This document shows positions 54,887-64,000 of a stretch of DNA of 64,000 nucleotides, in pieces (position 1 is the stretch's first letter; each line of letters opens with the position of its first letter). The stretch spans positions 2,493,711-2,557,710 of the forward strand of contig MU001495.1 in the NCBI GenBank assembly GCA_010093485.1, in the 5' to 3' direction. This DNA is from Karstenula rhodostoma CBS 690.94. Taxonomy: Eukaryota; Ascomycota; Dothideomycetes; Pleosporales; Didymosphaeriaceae. The notes under the pieces are model-generated. The model searched no databases and was not told where the DNA came from. It worked only from the letters and a program-made list of their open reading frames with translations. The position numbers and the translations under genes were made by a program.

Positions 54887-56842
54887 CTATCGTAAAAAAT
54901 CGAAAACGCAACCCTTCGGTACACGTTCCAAAACTTGGCTGTCCAGGATTTCGATGGAGAACGCGGCCGAAGTCGACAGTCTCCCATCAACCAGCGCCAT
55001 TAGGGCCGGCTCTACAGCTTTGCTAAGAGCCTCTAGATACTGACCTTGGTGCCTGCAAAGAAGTGTCGAAAAGGCTTTGATCCTTTTCTCAGTCATGTTT
55101 AGCAGCCTGTGCTTGTCAGTGTACATGAGATTGATAGAAACGCTTATAACGGTGCATACATATAATCAGTAAGGTTGAACTCGGATTGGTTCGCGCCTGA
55201 CGGGAGTAGTGCGAGGACTCCAAGCCCGTAAAAGTCGGTCCAGATTGTGAGTATGTTGGCGAGTCTTCGTAGTTGCGATATGTGTCTGCGAGTCTTTTGA
55301 TAATCCGGGGATCCGTTTGCCAATCCCGGCAGTATCATCCCCAACACTTCTTCCGTCAAGTCGGCTTGGGCTCTATTGGCAGGATTGCCAGGCATGGCCC
55401 GTTGGCCTGTCATGTGCGTTGATGGGGTCTCTACAATCAGCCCGCGGTCCTGGAAGAGACTAGTCTGTGCCTTCCTGAACAGCTCCACGACATGATATCG
55501 TCGCAGTAGAACGCTTAGAGCTTCCTGGTTGTCAAGTCGGCAAATCTCGGCGTACCTCTCTGGGGGCCGCAGGTCAGACCCGGCACTGTGAGAATGGATG
55601 TTCGATAGGTTTCGGGCCGTGTGGAGCATGTCTTTGAACCCCAGAAGAGACTGACAACTGCCAATCGTGATATAGAGTAAGCGCAATCTAGGAACTTGAG
55701 CGTCGTCTGGAACAACATTGCTAATTTCAGGATGGTCCAGCAGAGCTCCCAGGCTGCTTCGAATTTGACATGGGAGGTCTTTTGACTTCTCCAGTTGTTC
55801 TTGGAGAAGACGTTGATGCAGTGCGGTCTCGTCATTCCTATCAGCATGCTCACTGCGGGCTCTCTTCTGGGTCTTTCTCATCTTTGCGGCCGGCTGTGAA
55901 CCGTCGCCCGTGTCGATTGAGCCTCGTTTTGCAGTCGATACTTCTTTGCTTCCAGGATAAGGCATGTTATATGGGTTGTCTGCAATTTCATTCATGCCAG
56001 GAAGACCAATACAATTCCAAATGCTTCCAACAGCATCTGAACCGAAGTCAAAGATGTCGAGATCCTGAACGAAATCTATGATCGTGTAAGCGTATTTCTC
56101 TCGTGTCGAGGTGGGGGTCGGACCTATGCTATTACTGAAGGATGCAATGTCATACGGATGGCTCTGGTCATGCGCCAGATGGTTGCTATCCGGGTTTAGT
56201 ATGCCGCTGGATTCCGGGTTGGTGTGCGCTTCGATAACGCTGCCCGCTTGCGATCCTTGTATATTGTGCGAGAATGGGGAACTCATCTCATCATCCGTCG
56301 AGAACAGACCCGGGGCGGTACCAGTGCTTTCCGCTCGTGCTATAGCTGTCTCCATATTGCGCAATATTGCAAAAGTTTGCTCAACGATGATTGGAAAATC
56401 TCTATTTTGCGTTTGAAGGTCTAGCCAGATAGCGCCAAGTATGGCGCTCAAGGCGGTTGCAAGAACATCTGTTGACGGCGCTCGGTCCTGTTGTCGGACG
56501 CTCTGAGTCAGACAGTGGTCTATTCCGAGTATCCGGCACACACTGGCTCGTTTCCGTTTGTTTTTGAACCAGTGATCTTGAACATTGGCGTCCTCTATCA
56601 GGCTTAGCCATGGAGTAGAACGATAGAACTCGAAGCCTACTGCTGGTTCCTTTCTCCACAATAATCGTCCAGTATGTCTCAGTCATTTCTACCGCGCACA
56701 TTCCTAGCTTAGCTAGTCCCCTATTACCGTCATCTGAGGTACCGTCTATACCACTCCGATGGGCTGCTGTAAGAGCTAAACGAAGACGGTCAGGGCCGGC
56801 AAATTGGTAGCCGATTTGTGCTTGAACCTGTTCGATCTCCAT
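54887..56842 (-). CDS. RNase III-like domain protein, catalytic residues apparently lost
   Basis: Three exons on the minus strand, 56641-56842, 55160-56594 and 54887-55106, in frame throughout, giving 618 aa. Residues 1-120 follow the RNase III fold: IEQVQAQIGYQFAGPDRLRL, ALTAAHRSG, then GNRGLAKLG where active enzymes have NERLEFLGD, then STDVLATALSAILGAIWLD where they have DAFEALIGAIYLD. The acidic residues of both signature blocks are thus replaced, leaving only the structural GAIWLD. The middle is Ser/Asp-rich with a basic nuclear-type signal (KMRKTQKRARSEH). The C-terminal ~250 residues are helical and unknown. Related fungal proteins carry an RNase III domain without dsRNA-binding domain. 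Function unknown; RNA binding without cleavage is a guess. Confidence 0.65.
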
Positions 56843-58412
56843 GTTGCGTATCGCAAAAGGCGAAAATTGGTAACATATACTCAATTTAGTTGATAAAATC
56901 TCATCGCAGACAATCTCCACGAAGATTCCTTGATAAGGCGTTGGGGAAGATCTTACAGATCACAAGTTTCAGCTTTGCCACATCCATGAGGTGCGTTACA
57001 CAGCAGTGGACTTGCTCGCAAGCGAGACGTTGCAGCTCCAATTGCAGGTGCGGTAGCAAAGTGTAGAGATGTCCTCGTCAAGCAGCTTGGGTATCTTTCC
57101 TGCTTGATCCACATCGTGCAGATCATTTTAGGTCCGGCAACGTAATTTAAGGACGATTTTAACATGTGCATGTCCTTAGGTGCAGCATCAAACCATGAAT
57201 TGTGCCTCGACTCTCTCCTTTCAGGAAGCGCGAAGTGTAGGGCTATTCGCCCTTTGAATGCCGTATTACACAACATGCATTTCATGTGCCTCGTTGATCA
57301 TTCAGTTCGAGACGGTTCTGTCGATGCCTAATCGACCTTAACTCGGGTTTTCAGGGATCTTCTGATGTTTGATCATTGGCTGAGCTAGTGTGAGTGTTTT
57401 GCGGCAAAATAGAAACCCCTCTGCGGCAACGCGGGTCGGGGTTCTGCCACCCCAATAGCGATGGCGCAATGTCTCAGCCCAGGTTCCCTGCGACTCTGAG
57501 TCTGGAGTATTCCCCCAACACTTTCGTCTCCCCATCATGCACAAAGGGCACAGTAAGTTTGACCAGAAACATCAACAACCCTTCCAGTCGCGACCAAATA
57601 AGTGGGACGAACCCGAATTCTCAGATCCTTCTTATTCCGTGTCTTTGATCTCAAAGGGCCTAAAGATGGACGGAGCAAGTCGAAGGTACTGTGGTCGGAT
57701 GGGTTGGTAGTGTCCGCTAGGGTATTGTTGAGCCTTGTTTTTTCGTCCATTATGCGCTTTGCAACGCCCTAAAATACATCTTTTACCACTCAAAGTGTAT
57801 AAAATGCGCCCTCTTTATGCGTATTCGTTTCGGATTCTCTGTTAGGATTGCCCCTGCGACACTAATTGCCCATCCGACCACAATAGTTGGATCCAATGAT
57901 GAGCGACGGGGCACTAACTGTGGTCGATTTGCATCATCAATAATGCAGATAGAAGACCATGCTACTGATCTAGAAGTGCAATGGAGCGCCAGATATCCAC
58001 TTCATTTTGGCCACAATTGTGAGGCACCTGCCACAAAAATCGTATTCAGAAAGAATTCCCTTCCCAGGTTTTCCTCATGAAGTGGTTGCGCTAGTCCGTT
58101 TTGGGGGAGTTCCTTCCCTCGAAGAAAGAAAACCCCTCAAATAGGCGGGGCACGGTGATTCGGAGTTGGAGATCTTTGCCCCATTTGTTTAAATTCAACC
58201 TCTATTATTTTTCATCATCAATGTGAGACAGCGCCGTGAACCCGCCTTCTTTGCTCCAAAATTTTCGCCATGCTTGAACCCCCACGCTCTGCCTTTAATT
58301 TGTCCAACGTCCACACATTATTCGCTCGGCGCAGAGATCGTGATACGCCCTGTTAAGGAACACACAATAATTTACAAACGGCTTCGTTTTTGCCTTTGTT
58401 ACCACTCATCAT
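56843..58412. other. Intergenic region, no gene supported
   Basis: GTGTATAAAATGC near 57797 is TATA-like and followed by an 87-codon frame (57817-58080) without family resemblance. A minus-strand 110-codon frame at 56953-57285 is likewise unsupported. Confidence 0.35.
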
Positions 58413-58952
58413 TTGGCACATCATATCACGCCTAACAAGAAAGTTCAAATCCACATCCATCAGACTTCTATTATCGGAGTACTTATGTCGAAGACGAGCT
58501 GCCGATCAACCTTGCTCTTGCGCCGGTGGCACATAATGTTGGGTCTTCCTCGCCAATCACCTACTCGCTGGTATCGGGATCGACTTCGAGAGGAGCTTTG
58601 CGAACGCCGCGCGGCGACAACATATTTGCAGAAACTCAGTGAAACATCCGACGTTCTCTTTTCCATCAGTCGTGCCCTGCATGACGGGTTTCCGATGCGC
58701 CAACTCCCCGCGCTCTCCTTGCGCAATGCCCCCGCATACCTGTATATGCTAGCAAAATATACTTCGCGTTGGAAGTTCTATCGCGTGGCCGCCAAGCTGT
58801 GTGATGCACCGCGCCGCGAGTCGATTCGCGAGGTCATCAATCCGGATAAAGACCATAAGCTTCTCGAAGTTGCTTTGCGTCACGATATCGACCCAGTAGC
58901 TTTCAAAGTCGCTGCTGGGAAACTCCAACGGTTCTGGCCCCTTCTCCCTTAG
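58413..58952 (+). CDS. Conserved fungal protein of unknown function
   Basis: Single exon of 179 aa from 58413, or 138 aa from an internal ATG at 58536 (MLGLPRQSPTRWYRDRLREE), where the conserved part begins. It is a compact, basic helical protein: RRAATTYLQKLSETSDVLFS, ISRALHDGFPMRQLP, AYLYMLAKYTSRWKFYRVAA, REVINPDKDHKLLEVALRH, ending RFWPLLP. I recall this pattern as a recurrent uncharacterised family in Pezizomycotina, with no domain I can name. No targeting signal in the short form. Confidence 0.6.
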   Translation: MAHHITPNKKVQIHIHQTSIIGVLMSKTSCRSTLLLRRWHIMLGLPRQSPTRWYRDRLREELCERRAATTYLQKLSETSDVLFSISRALHDGFPMRQLPALSLRNAPAYLYMLAKYTSRWKFYRVAAKLCDAPRRESIREVINPDKDHKLLEVALRHDIDPVAFKVAAGKLQRFWPLLP

Positions 58953-59272
58953 TTTGATCTGCATAGATTGTCATGGTGGGTTGTACTGCAGATAGAAACT
59001 TAAGGATGGGAAAATATGATAGCTTGCCTTAAATTAGGGTGTTCTACGGCGAAATAGAGCAATTTGCATTCGCCCATCTGGCCGATAACACGATAACAAG
59101 CTAACAGGCAATCATACATCACGTGCCAAACAACAATCCAGCTGATCTATATCTAAGATCCGGAGGATCGTACAACTGCTCTTCACCGATCAACCTGATC
59201 ACCTTCCCACACTGAAGTTGCAATCAAGTGTCATTTGGTGGCTTTCTTGCAACCCTTTCAGAAACCGTTACA
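58953..59272. other. Short intergenic region
   Basis: Promoter of the fusion-enzyme gene. No specific element recognised. Confidence 0.4.
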
Positions 59273-61372
59273 ATGTTTCACCACGACCAACAACTTTCGG
59301 CTCTCCCAACGAACCATGACACGAATCGACAGTCGAAGCAGTCTCCGCCCATCAACGGGCTTAGTTCGGATGCAAAACCAATTGTAATCGGTATCTATGG
59401 GATATCGGGCTCTGGAAAGACTTTTCTCATGGACCGTTTGAAGCAGGACTTGAGCGGGGCTTCATTCCACTTCCATGAAGGGTCGGATACGATAGGAAAT
59501 CTCGTTCCTGGAGGTCTCAAGGCTTTCCAAGGGATGGATGTGCCAGACAAGACGCGGTGGCGCGAACATGCGATGGACAATATCAGCACTAAGAGTAAGC
59601 ATGATGGGAAAACGGCGGTAGTCACTGGTCACTTCATGTTTTGGCCAGAAGAGGATGAGACAGGACGGATAGTCTGCACGAAAAACGATCTGGCTACTTA
59701 CACGCATATCCTTTACCTTGACATCCCCGTCAAGACCATCGAGCAGCGCCGCTGGAACGATGTCTCAAAACCGCGTCCTCACACATCAGTCGCTCATCTC
59801 TTGAAGTGGCAACAGACTGAAAAAATTCATCTACAAAAGTTGTGTCGCGAGCATGGTATCCTGTTCTCAATCCTCACCTCTGATGAAACTGCAAAGAGCA
59901 GAGCATTAGGGCTTATCCGTGACTTCAGCGTTCACACTGAAAATCACAACGAAGTTCAGGCTCAGACCAAGTTAGATGAGGCTATGGCATCCTACCGAAA
60001 TGTACCGGATACAATGTTGGTGATAGACGGCGACAAAACACTAGCTGCGCAGGATACCGGAGCATTGTTTTGGAAGAACTTATCGAATGCCGGACTAGCC
60101 AACAACGATCCCTTGAAGTCACTGTTCGGTGGCCCAATGGGATACTCATACAAAGCCTTTCGACAAGCCATGCTTCTTTACGAAGATGCAGTCGACGAGA
60201 AAGCTTACGACGGCATGTGCCAGAAAGTAGCTTCTGAAGTGAAGATTTATCCGGAATTTGAGTCTCTGCTACGATTAGTGTCGGAACAGGAACACATCGG
60301 TGTCGTTGTTGTAAGCTGCGGCCTCCGCCGGGTTTGGGAGAAGATACTCGACCAAACAGGCTTGTCTCAAAGCGTACCTGTCATCGCAGGGGGTCGGATT
60401 TCAGACGGTTTCGTGGTAACGGCGGAGACTAAAGCTGCTGTTGTCAACCGTTTGCAGATGCTACACCATGCACATGTCTGGGCCTTCGGAGATAGCCCGC
60501 TGGACATTCCCATGTTGAAGGCGGCGGACGAAGCGATTGTTGTGGTCGGGGACAAGCTTACCAGGAGTAAATCGATGGATCTGGTTCTCCGCGATGCCAT
60601 TTATAAGGGGCTGTTACGGGCACGCCAAGTAGTTTTGCCTCGTACTGCTCCACCGCGACTGGACGATCGGGCGCTTCCGGTGGCCGACGTGAACGGTATA
60701 GATTTCATCAGAGACCTGCTTCACCGCCATGATCGCTCCGCCAAACTCAAAATCTATCATGCGACGAACAAGAACGCAGCCAAGGTTATTGCAACTCAAA
60801 TGCGCGATGCAGCTGTTGCCGGACCTGCGCTACGGAAAGCACATCGTCAGGCTGGATGGTATCTTTCCCACGAATACTTGACCCACATAATCGGAGTGGA
60901 AGACTGTCCCATCTCGCATGTCCTAGGACATGGAGCCACTGGATCCCGGCTTCTAGATGAACCGAAGACAACGATTGTGGCAATCATGCGAGCTGGTGAG
61001 CCCATGGCGTCTGGCGTCAGCGAAGCATTCCCACTGGCAATGTACGTGCACGCAAAGCATGCCAGCGAGCTCGCACTTCATCATTTGCAAGGCCGAAGCC
61101 AGATTGTGTTGGTCGACTCGGTCGTAAATAGCGGGAAGACGGTAATCGAATTTGTACAGCACATTCGCAGTGTCAGTGCTGACATTCGTATCGTGGTTGT
61201 CACAGGGGTTATTCAAGGTCAATGTGTTTCTTCGAGGAGTGCTGTGTACCAGGCACTGGAAGCTTGTGGGAACGTTAGTCTTGTGGCACTTCGGATCTCG
61301 AGCACAAAGTTTACTGGCAGTGGTACAACGGACACGGGTAATCGTCTGTTCAACACCACACACATTCTTTAA
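59273..61372 (+). CDS. Three-domain fusion: P-loop kinase, HAD phosphatase, uracil-phosphoribosyltransferase-like
   Basis: Single exon of 699 aa from the ATG in ACAATGTTT. Domain 1 (about 35-230) is a P-loop kinase: Walker A GIYGISGSGKT at 40-50, LYLDIPVKTIEQRRWND as lid region. Domain 2 (about 245-445) is a HAD phosphatase: VIDGDKT as DxDxT nucleophile motif near 250, VVVSCGL as motif II, FGDSPLDIPML near 405 as motif IV. Domain 3 (about 480-699) is a uracil-phosphoribosyltransferase-type fold: TTIVAIMRAGEPM near 565 and a PRPP-binding loop VLVDSVVNSGKT at about 612-624 in which the usual paired acidic residues read D-S. Fungal homologues with this architecture exist but lack an assigned reaction. 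A role in nucleotide or nucleoside salvage is inferred from the parts. Confidence 0.85.
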   Translation: MFHHDQQLSALPTNHDTNRQSKQSPPINGLSSDAKPIVIGIYGISGSGKTFLMDRLKQDLSGASFHFHEGSDTIGNLVPGGLKAFQGMDVPDKTRWREHAMDNISTKSKHDGKTAVVTGHFMFWPEEDETGRIVCTKNDLATYTHILYLDIPVKTIEQRRWNDVSKPRPHTSVAHLLKWQQTEKIHLQKLCREHGILFSILTSDETAKSRALGLIRDFSVHTENHNEVQAQTKLDEAMASYRNVPDTMLVIDGDKTLAAQDTGALFWKNLSNAGLANNDPLKSLFGGPMGYSYKAFRQAMLLYEDAVDEKAYDGMCQKVASEVKIYPEFESLLRLVSEQEHIGVVVVSCGLRRVWEKILDQTGLSQSVPVIAGGRISDGFVVTAETKAAVVNRLQMLHHAHVWAFGDSPLDIPMLKAADEAIVVVGDKLTRSKSMDLVLRDAIYKGLLRARQVVLPRTAPPRLDDRALPVADVNGIDFIRDLLHRHDRSAKLKIYHATNKNAAKVIATQMRDAAVAGPALRKAHRQAGWYLSHEYLTHIIGVEDCPISHVLGHGATGSRLLDEPKTTIVAIMRAGEPMASGVSEAFPLAMYVHAKHASELALHHLQGRSQIVLVDSVVNSGKTVIEFVQHIRSVSADIRIVVVTGVIQGQCVSSRSAVYQALEACGNVSLVALRISSTKFTGSGTTDTGNRLFNTTHIL

Positions 61373-62123
61373 AAACCCGTCGCGAGTTATTGTCATTCCT
61401 TTTAGATTAGTTTAGTCGCTCATTACGCGTTGCGTTGCTATATCAATAACACACTCCTTTCGCAATACTGCGTTGCCAACGCGTTCACAGCTTATTAGCC
61501 AGTTGCTATCCGTCACTGACCGTGCTTGCGATTCCGACGTATGAGATAACCCACTCGTGACTCATTGATAACAGTCATATCTGCCCTCGCATAGCTGTGA
61601 AACCTCTTATTGGCATGTGGGGATCCCGGAGCTGTGGGAAACAATAGAGAGTCGCGCGTGGGTGCCTATGGGGCGCCTGCGAGGAGGAGGGATTATGGGT
61701 GTGATGGGTGGGGTAAATCACGTGTGAACCGTGGCTCTGGGACTTGGTGGCCCCAAATCTGTCAGATACCTTGTTTCATACGAACGTACCAATAAACAAC
61801 GCTGTCACGGTCCCGGTCCCTGTCCCTGTCCCAAATCTATGGAATGCATTATCAATCCACGTCTTTCGGAAGCCCCCACGTGTGTATCACCTTCCTAGCT
61901 AATAGTCAGTATCGGGGTTTTCCCGCGCCTTGCCCAGGTGCACTGCCTTGCCTCGTCCCACACACATACACGCATTTGGAATGGGTGTGCGGGGAACGTC
62001 GTATGTTGGGCGCTGATTTTATATTCCTTGCCCTTCCGCTGTTTAATCATCCATCGCAAACGAATATTCACTTATTCGTACGCCAGAACAGCATCCGAAT
62101 TGTTTCCTGTAGCCATCTCCACC
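61373..62123. other. Intergenic region
   Basis: No gene recognised. A short GTCCCG/GTCCCT hexamer repeat lies at about 61808-61832. Confidence 0.4.
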
Positions 62124-62624
62124 ATGCCACCCAAGAAGAAAAACACGAAAATACCACCGAAGCAACCAGAAGTAGTACCGAAGTGGTTGATGCATCCGGA
62201 GTTGCATGGCGACGTCTCCCGTCTTCTAGCAGAGGAAGATATCCACATGTCCTTCCACAACGTCGACTCTGACACAGAATGCATGGAGGACTGGGACACC
62301 AACATTGTTGGTCGATTCAAGTGCCAAGATAAGACTTGCAAGTCTCGTAGCTGGGTCAGCGGAAAGGTTGCCATCACAATACGACTCTATCCCGGAGAAC
62401 GTTACAATGCAAGGGTATACCATCAAGGCTGTGAAAAGTGCGATTCCATCAGCGTGCCGCGTCTTGACGATACGTACGCGGAGAGAGTGGCGAATCGCTT
62501 GAAGATATGGCATGGTGTGGAGGTGGAGGCGCCCGCCTACGAGCGCCGAACCGAAAAACCACATCATAGTCAGCTGTGTGAGGGCTGTAAGGCTGGACAC
62601 TGCAGAAGCAAATCCATATATTAG
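62124..62624 (+). CDS. 3CxxC-type zinc-finger protein
   Basis: Single exon of 166 aa from the ATG in CTCCACCATGCC. A Lys/Pro-rich start (MPPKKKNTKIPPKQPE) precedes a zf-3CxxC domain: TNIVGRFKCQDKTCKSRSW, then VAITIRLYPGERYNARVYHQ, then CEKC, and finally CEGCKAGHC. The domain is shared with animal receptor-transporting proteins and with large fungal families, where it is thought to bind zinc; the cellular role in fungi is unknown. An upstream in-frame ATG at 61938 is discarded because its context and composition are poor. Confidence 0.85.
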   Translation: MPPKKKNTKIPPKQPEVVPKWLMHPELHGDVSRLLAEEDIHMSFHNVDSDTECMEDWDTNIVGRFKCQDKTCKSRSWVSGKVAITIRLYPGERYNARVYHQGCEKCDSISVPRLDDTYAERVANRLKIWHGVEVEAPAYERRTEKPHHSQLCEGCKAGHCRSKSIY

Positions 62625-62940
62625 GGTACGTCAAACTCTTTAGCAAACGATCTAGAGTAGCTCTCAAATAATCATATAGGTTCATACGCATCGTACCATC
62701 GTCTAGTAATACGTATGGTCTACTTGCTCAGTTCAACTGTGAACACGTTGGACAACTCACGGACTCCAGAGGTGTTGCATAATTTAGACATGCCTCCTTT
62801 AGTTATACACAAGTATAGCTCTCCCAATAATCTACATCTCCCCCCTCTTTCAATCGTGCAACCTGCGACCAAGTGCATAGTCGCCTTGTCCTGTTGTTTT
62901 CCATCGATTGCCCCCAACTCTTAATGCCCTTGATGGGCTC
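62625..62940. other. Short intergenic region
   Basis: Convergent gap between the zinc-finger gene and the minus-strand membrane-protein gene. Nothing else is seen. Confidence 0.35.
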
Positions 62941-63460
62941 TCATCTAGTTTGTATCCATGCTACCAATACAGATAAGAGATCATATCGAGCGGGCACATG
63001 AATATTTTGCAGCATTTGAACCGCAATGACCAACCCCAGACACCCTGAAATAAATAACAAGCTTACAAACTCGTTCTCTGCTATCTTAGTCTCATGCCCG
63101 ATGGCTTTTTGCGTGACGGCCCAGCCGGCACACACAATCATTTCCCCGCCGCGGTTACGGAAGGAGGAGAGGATCGTGTTAGTTGCGTCCATCGGCGGAC
63201 CAGCGCGTGCATTGAAAAACCCCACAACAATCCCCCAGACAAATATTTCCAGGTCATACAGGAGGTTTTGACAGACCATGGTCTGCAGGAAGAAAACACT
63301 GAACGCGTTCAAGAGCCCAGCCCAGACCTGGGCCCGGAACCAGCCCACCTGAGAGCCGAGTGCAAGTCCAGGGGAGCACCTTCCACCATCAGCTTTACGC
63401 CTGTCGCACCATCAACAACACTAACCCCGCTACCGCAACACCAGCACCTGTCCCTGCCAT
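62941..63460 (-). CDS. Small membrane protein, possible GC-AG intron
   Basis: The minus-strand frame 62941-63348 encodes about 135 residues with three to four membrane segments (VWAGLLNAFSVFFLQTMV, FVWGIVVGFFNA, VSLLFISGCLGLVIAVQML) but begins without a convincing ATG. Upstream, an exon 63401-63460 supplies MAGTGAGVAVAGLVLLMV, itself a membrane segment. Joining them needs a GC donor (CAG/GCGTAA) and a CTCAG acceptor, in phase 0, giving about 155 aa. The family is not recognised. The splice may be wrong; a GT donor one base away would break the frame. Confidence 0.4.
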
Positions 63461-64000
63461 ACCGGTTACTACCAACTTCTGCTGTGGGTTGATTATTCTG
63501 CAAGCCGCTTGGAGTGTTGTTTGTTTGTGCTGAGGTGGGTTAGGGATTAGAGACGGTGGGTGTTGGGAGGAGTCGTTAGCGCCGAGGCTACGGGTTGGTT
63601 AAGTGCCGAAATGAGAGAGATTTGTGGATACGGGTTCTTGAGAGAGGTTGGGGGAGGGGGTAGTGCGTGGGTATATATGGTGGGAAGTTTCCATGGCTGG
63701 AGTAGGGTTGTTATGCGGGTACGATTGAGGTTTAGATTGAGAATGTTGTTATCCAACGTCTCTCATGACTACCCGGTGAGATATGACGGACCTACGAATT
63801 CTCGTTTGCAAAATCCGAAAAGCCATTCGGAAGGACATAATACTCAGAGCCTCCTAGACCTCCGCTCCACCTCTCTACACCCCCCTCGCACGCCCCGTCT
63901 CCGCCCCAACACCCCACCAAGCACAACCAGCGGAAAGCTCAAAACCGCAAACCCTACCCCCACACCCCGCACGACGCCCGCTTCCGACATCAACCGTCAC
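63461..64000. other. Window end; possible minus-strand gene fragment
   Basis: TATATATGG near 63671 (minus-strand CCATATATA) could be the core promoter of the membrane-protein gene. A minus-strand 48-codon frame at 63844-63990 (GVGVGFAVLSFPLVVLGGVL, then a basic tail) may be the last exon of a membrane protein beginning outside the window. Confidence 0.25.

Overview
The window is nuclear DNA of a filamentous ascomycete (Pezizomycotina, most likely a Dothideomycete; the class is inferred from gene content, not measured). Genes are monocistronic and carry short 45-60 nt introns with GT..AG ends and CTRAC-like branch points. The gene set is fungal: a WSC wall sensor, a SIT siderophore transporter, Atg33, a DHA1 drug transporter, an F-box protein, and a kinase-phosphatase-phosphoribosyltransferase fusion. 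No tRNA, rRNA or CRISPR array was recognised.

Positions 0.7-28 kb hold the most unusual material. Three long non-coding arrays, at about 0.7-5.6 kb (+), 16.7-18.5 kb (- strand, decaying to 20.6 kb) and 24.0-27.9 kb (+), are built from about 37 diverged units of roughly 220-310 bp. Each unit reads like a small transcription unit: a GATGATG/CATCATC palindromic element (arrays 1 and 2), a TATA box 70-120 bp later, a CACAC-rich stretch about 30 bp on, and an ACTAAAA motif 55-65 bp after the TATA box. ATG-containing modules specific to each array follow. Most of each unit has diverged while these motifs and their spacing persist. A lone unit sits at 15.25-15.42 kb, and a related promoter stands before the SGNH hydrolase gene at 10.8 kb. 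Between the arrays lie genes for a NOSIP-like zinc-finger protein, tafazzin, NC2 alpha, an SGNH hydrolase, an MFS transporter, a GNAT acetyltransferase and an F-box protein.

Positions 28-45.8 kb are mostly ordinary genes: Atg33, a PTS1-tagged dienoyl-CoA-reductase-type SDR with a possible alternative mitochondrial first exon, a WSC sensor, an ArfGAP, a large secreted repeat protein, a siderophore transporter with two perfect iron-GATA sites upstream, and Mtg1. A 166-bp MITE-like element and a long hairpin lie in the gene-poor 30.6-33 kb stretch.

Positions 45.8-64 kb hold a divergent NIP7/NOC3 ribosome-biogenesis pair, a beta-trefoil-like single-pass membrane protein, a small secreted protein of uncertain structure, an RNase III-like protein that appears to lack its catalytic acidic residues, a conserved fungal protein of unknown function, the three-domain fusion enzyme, a 3CxxC zinc-finger protein and a small membrane protein. 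Exon boundaries were worked out by hand from reading frame and splice consensus; none is supported by transcripts.
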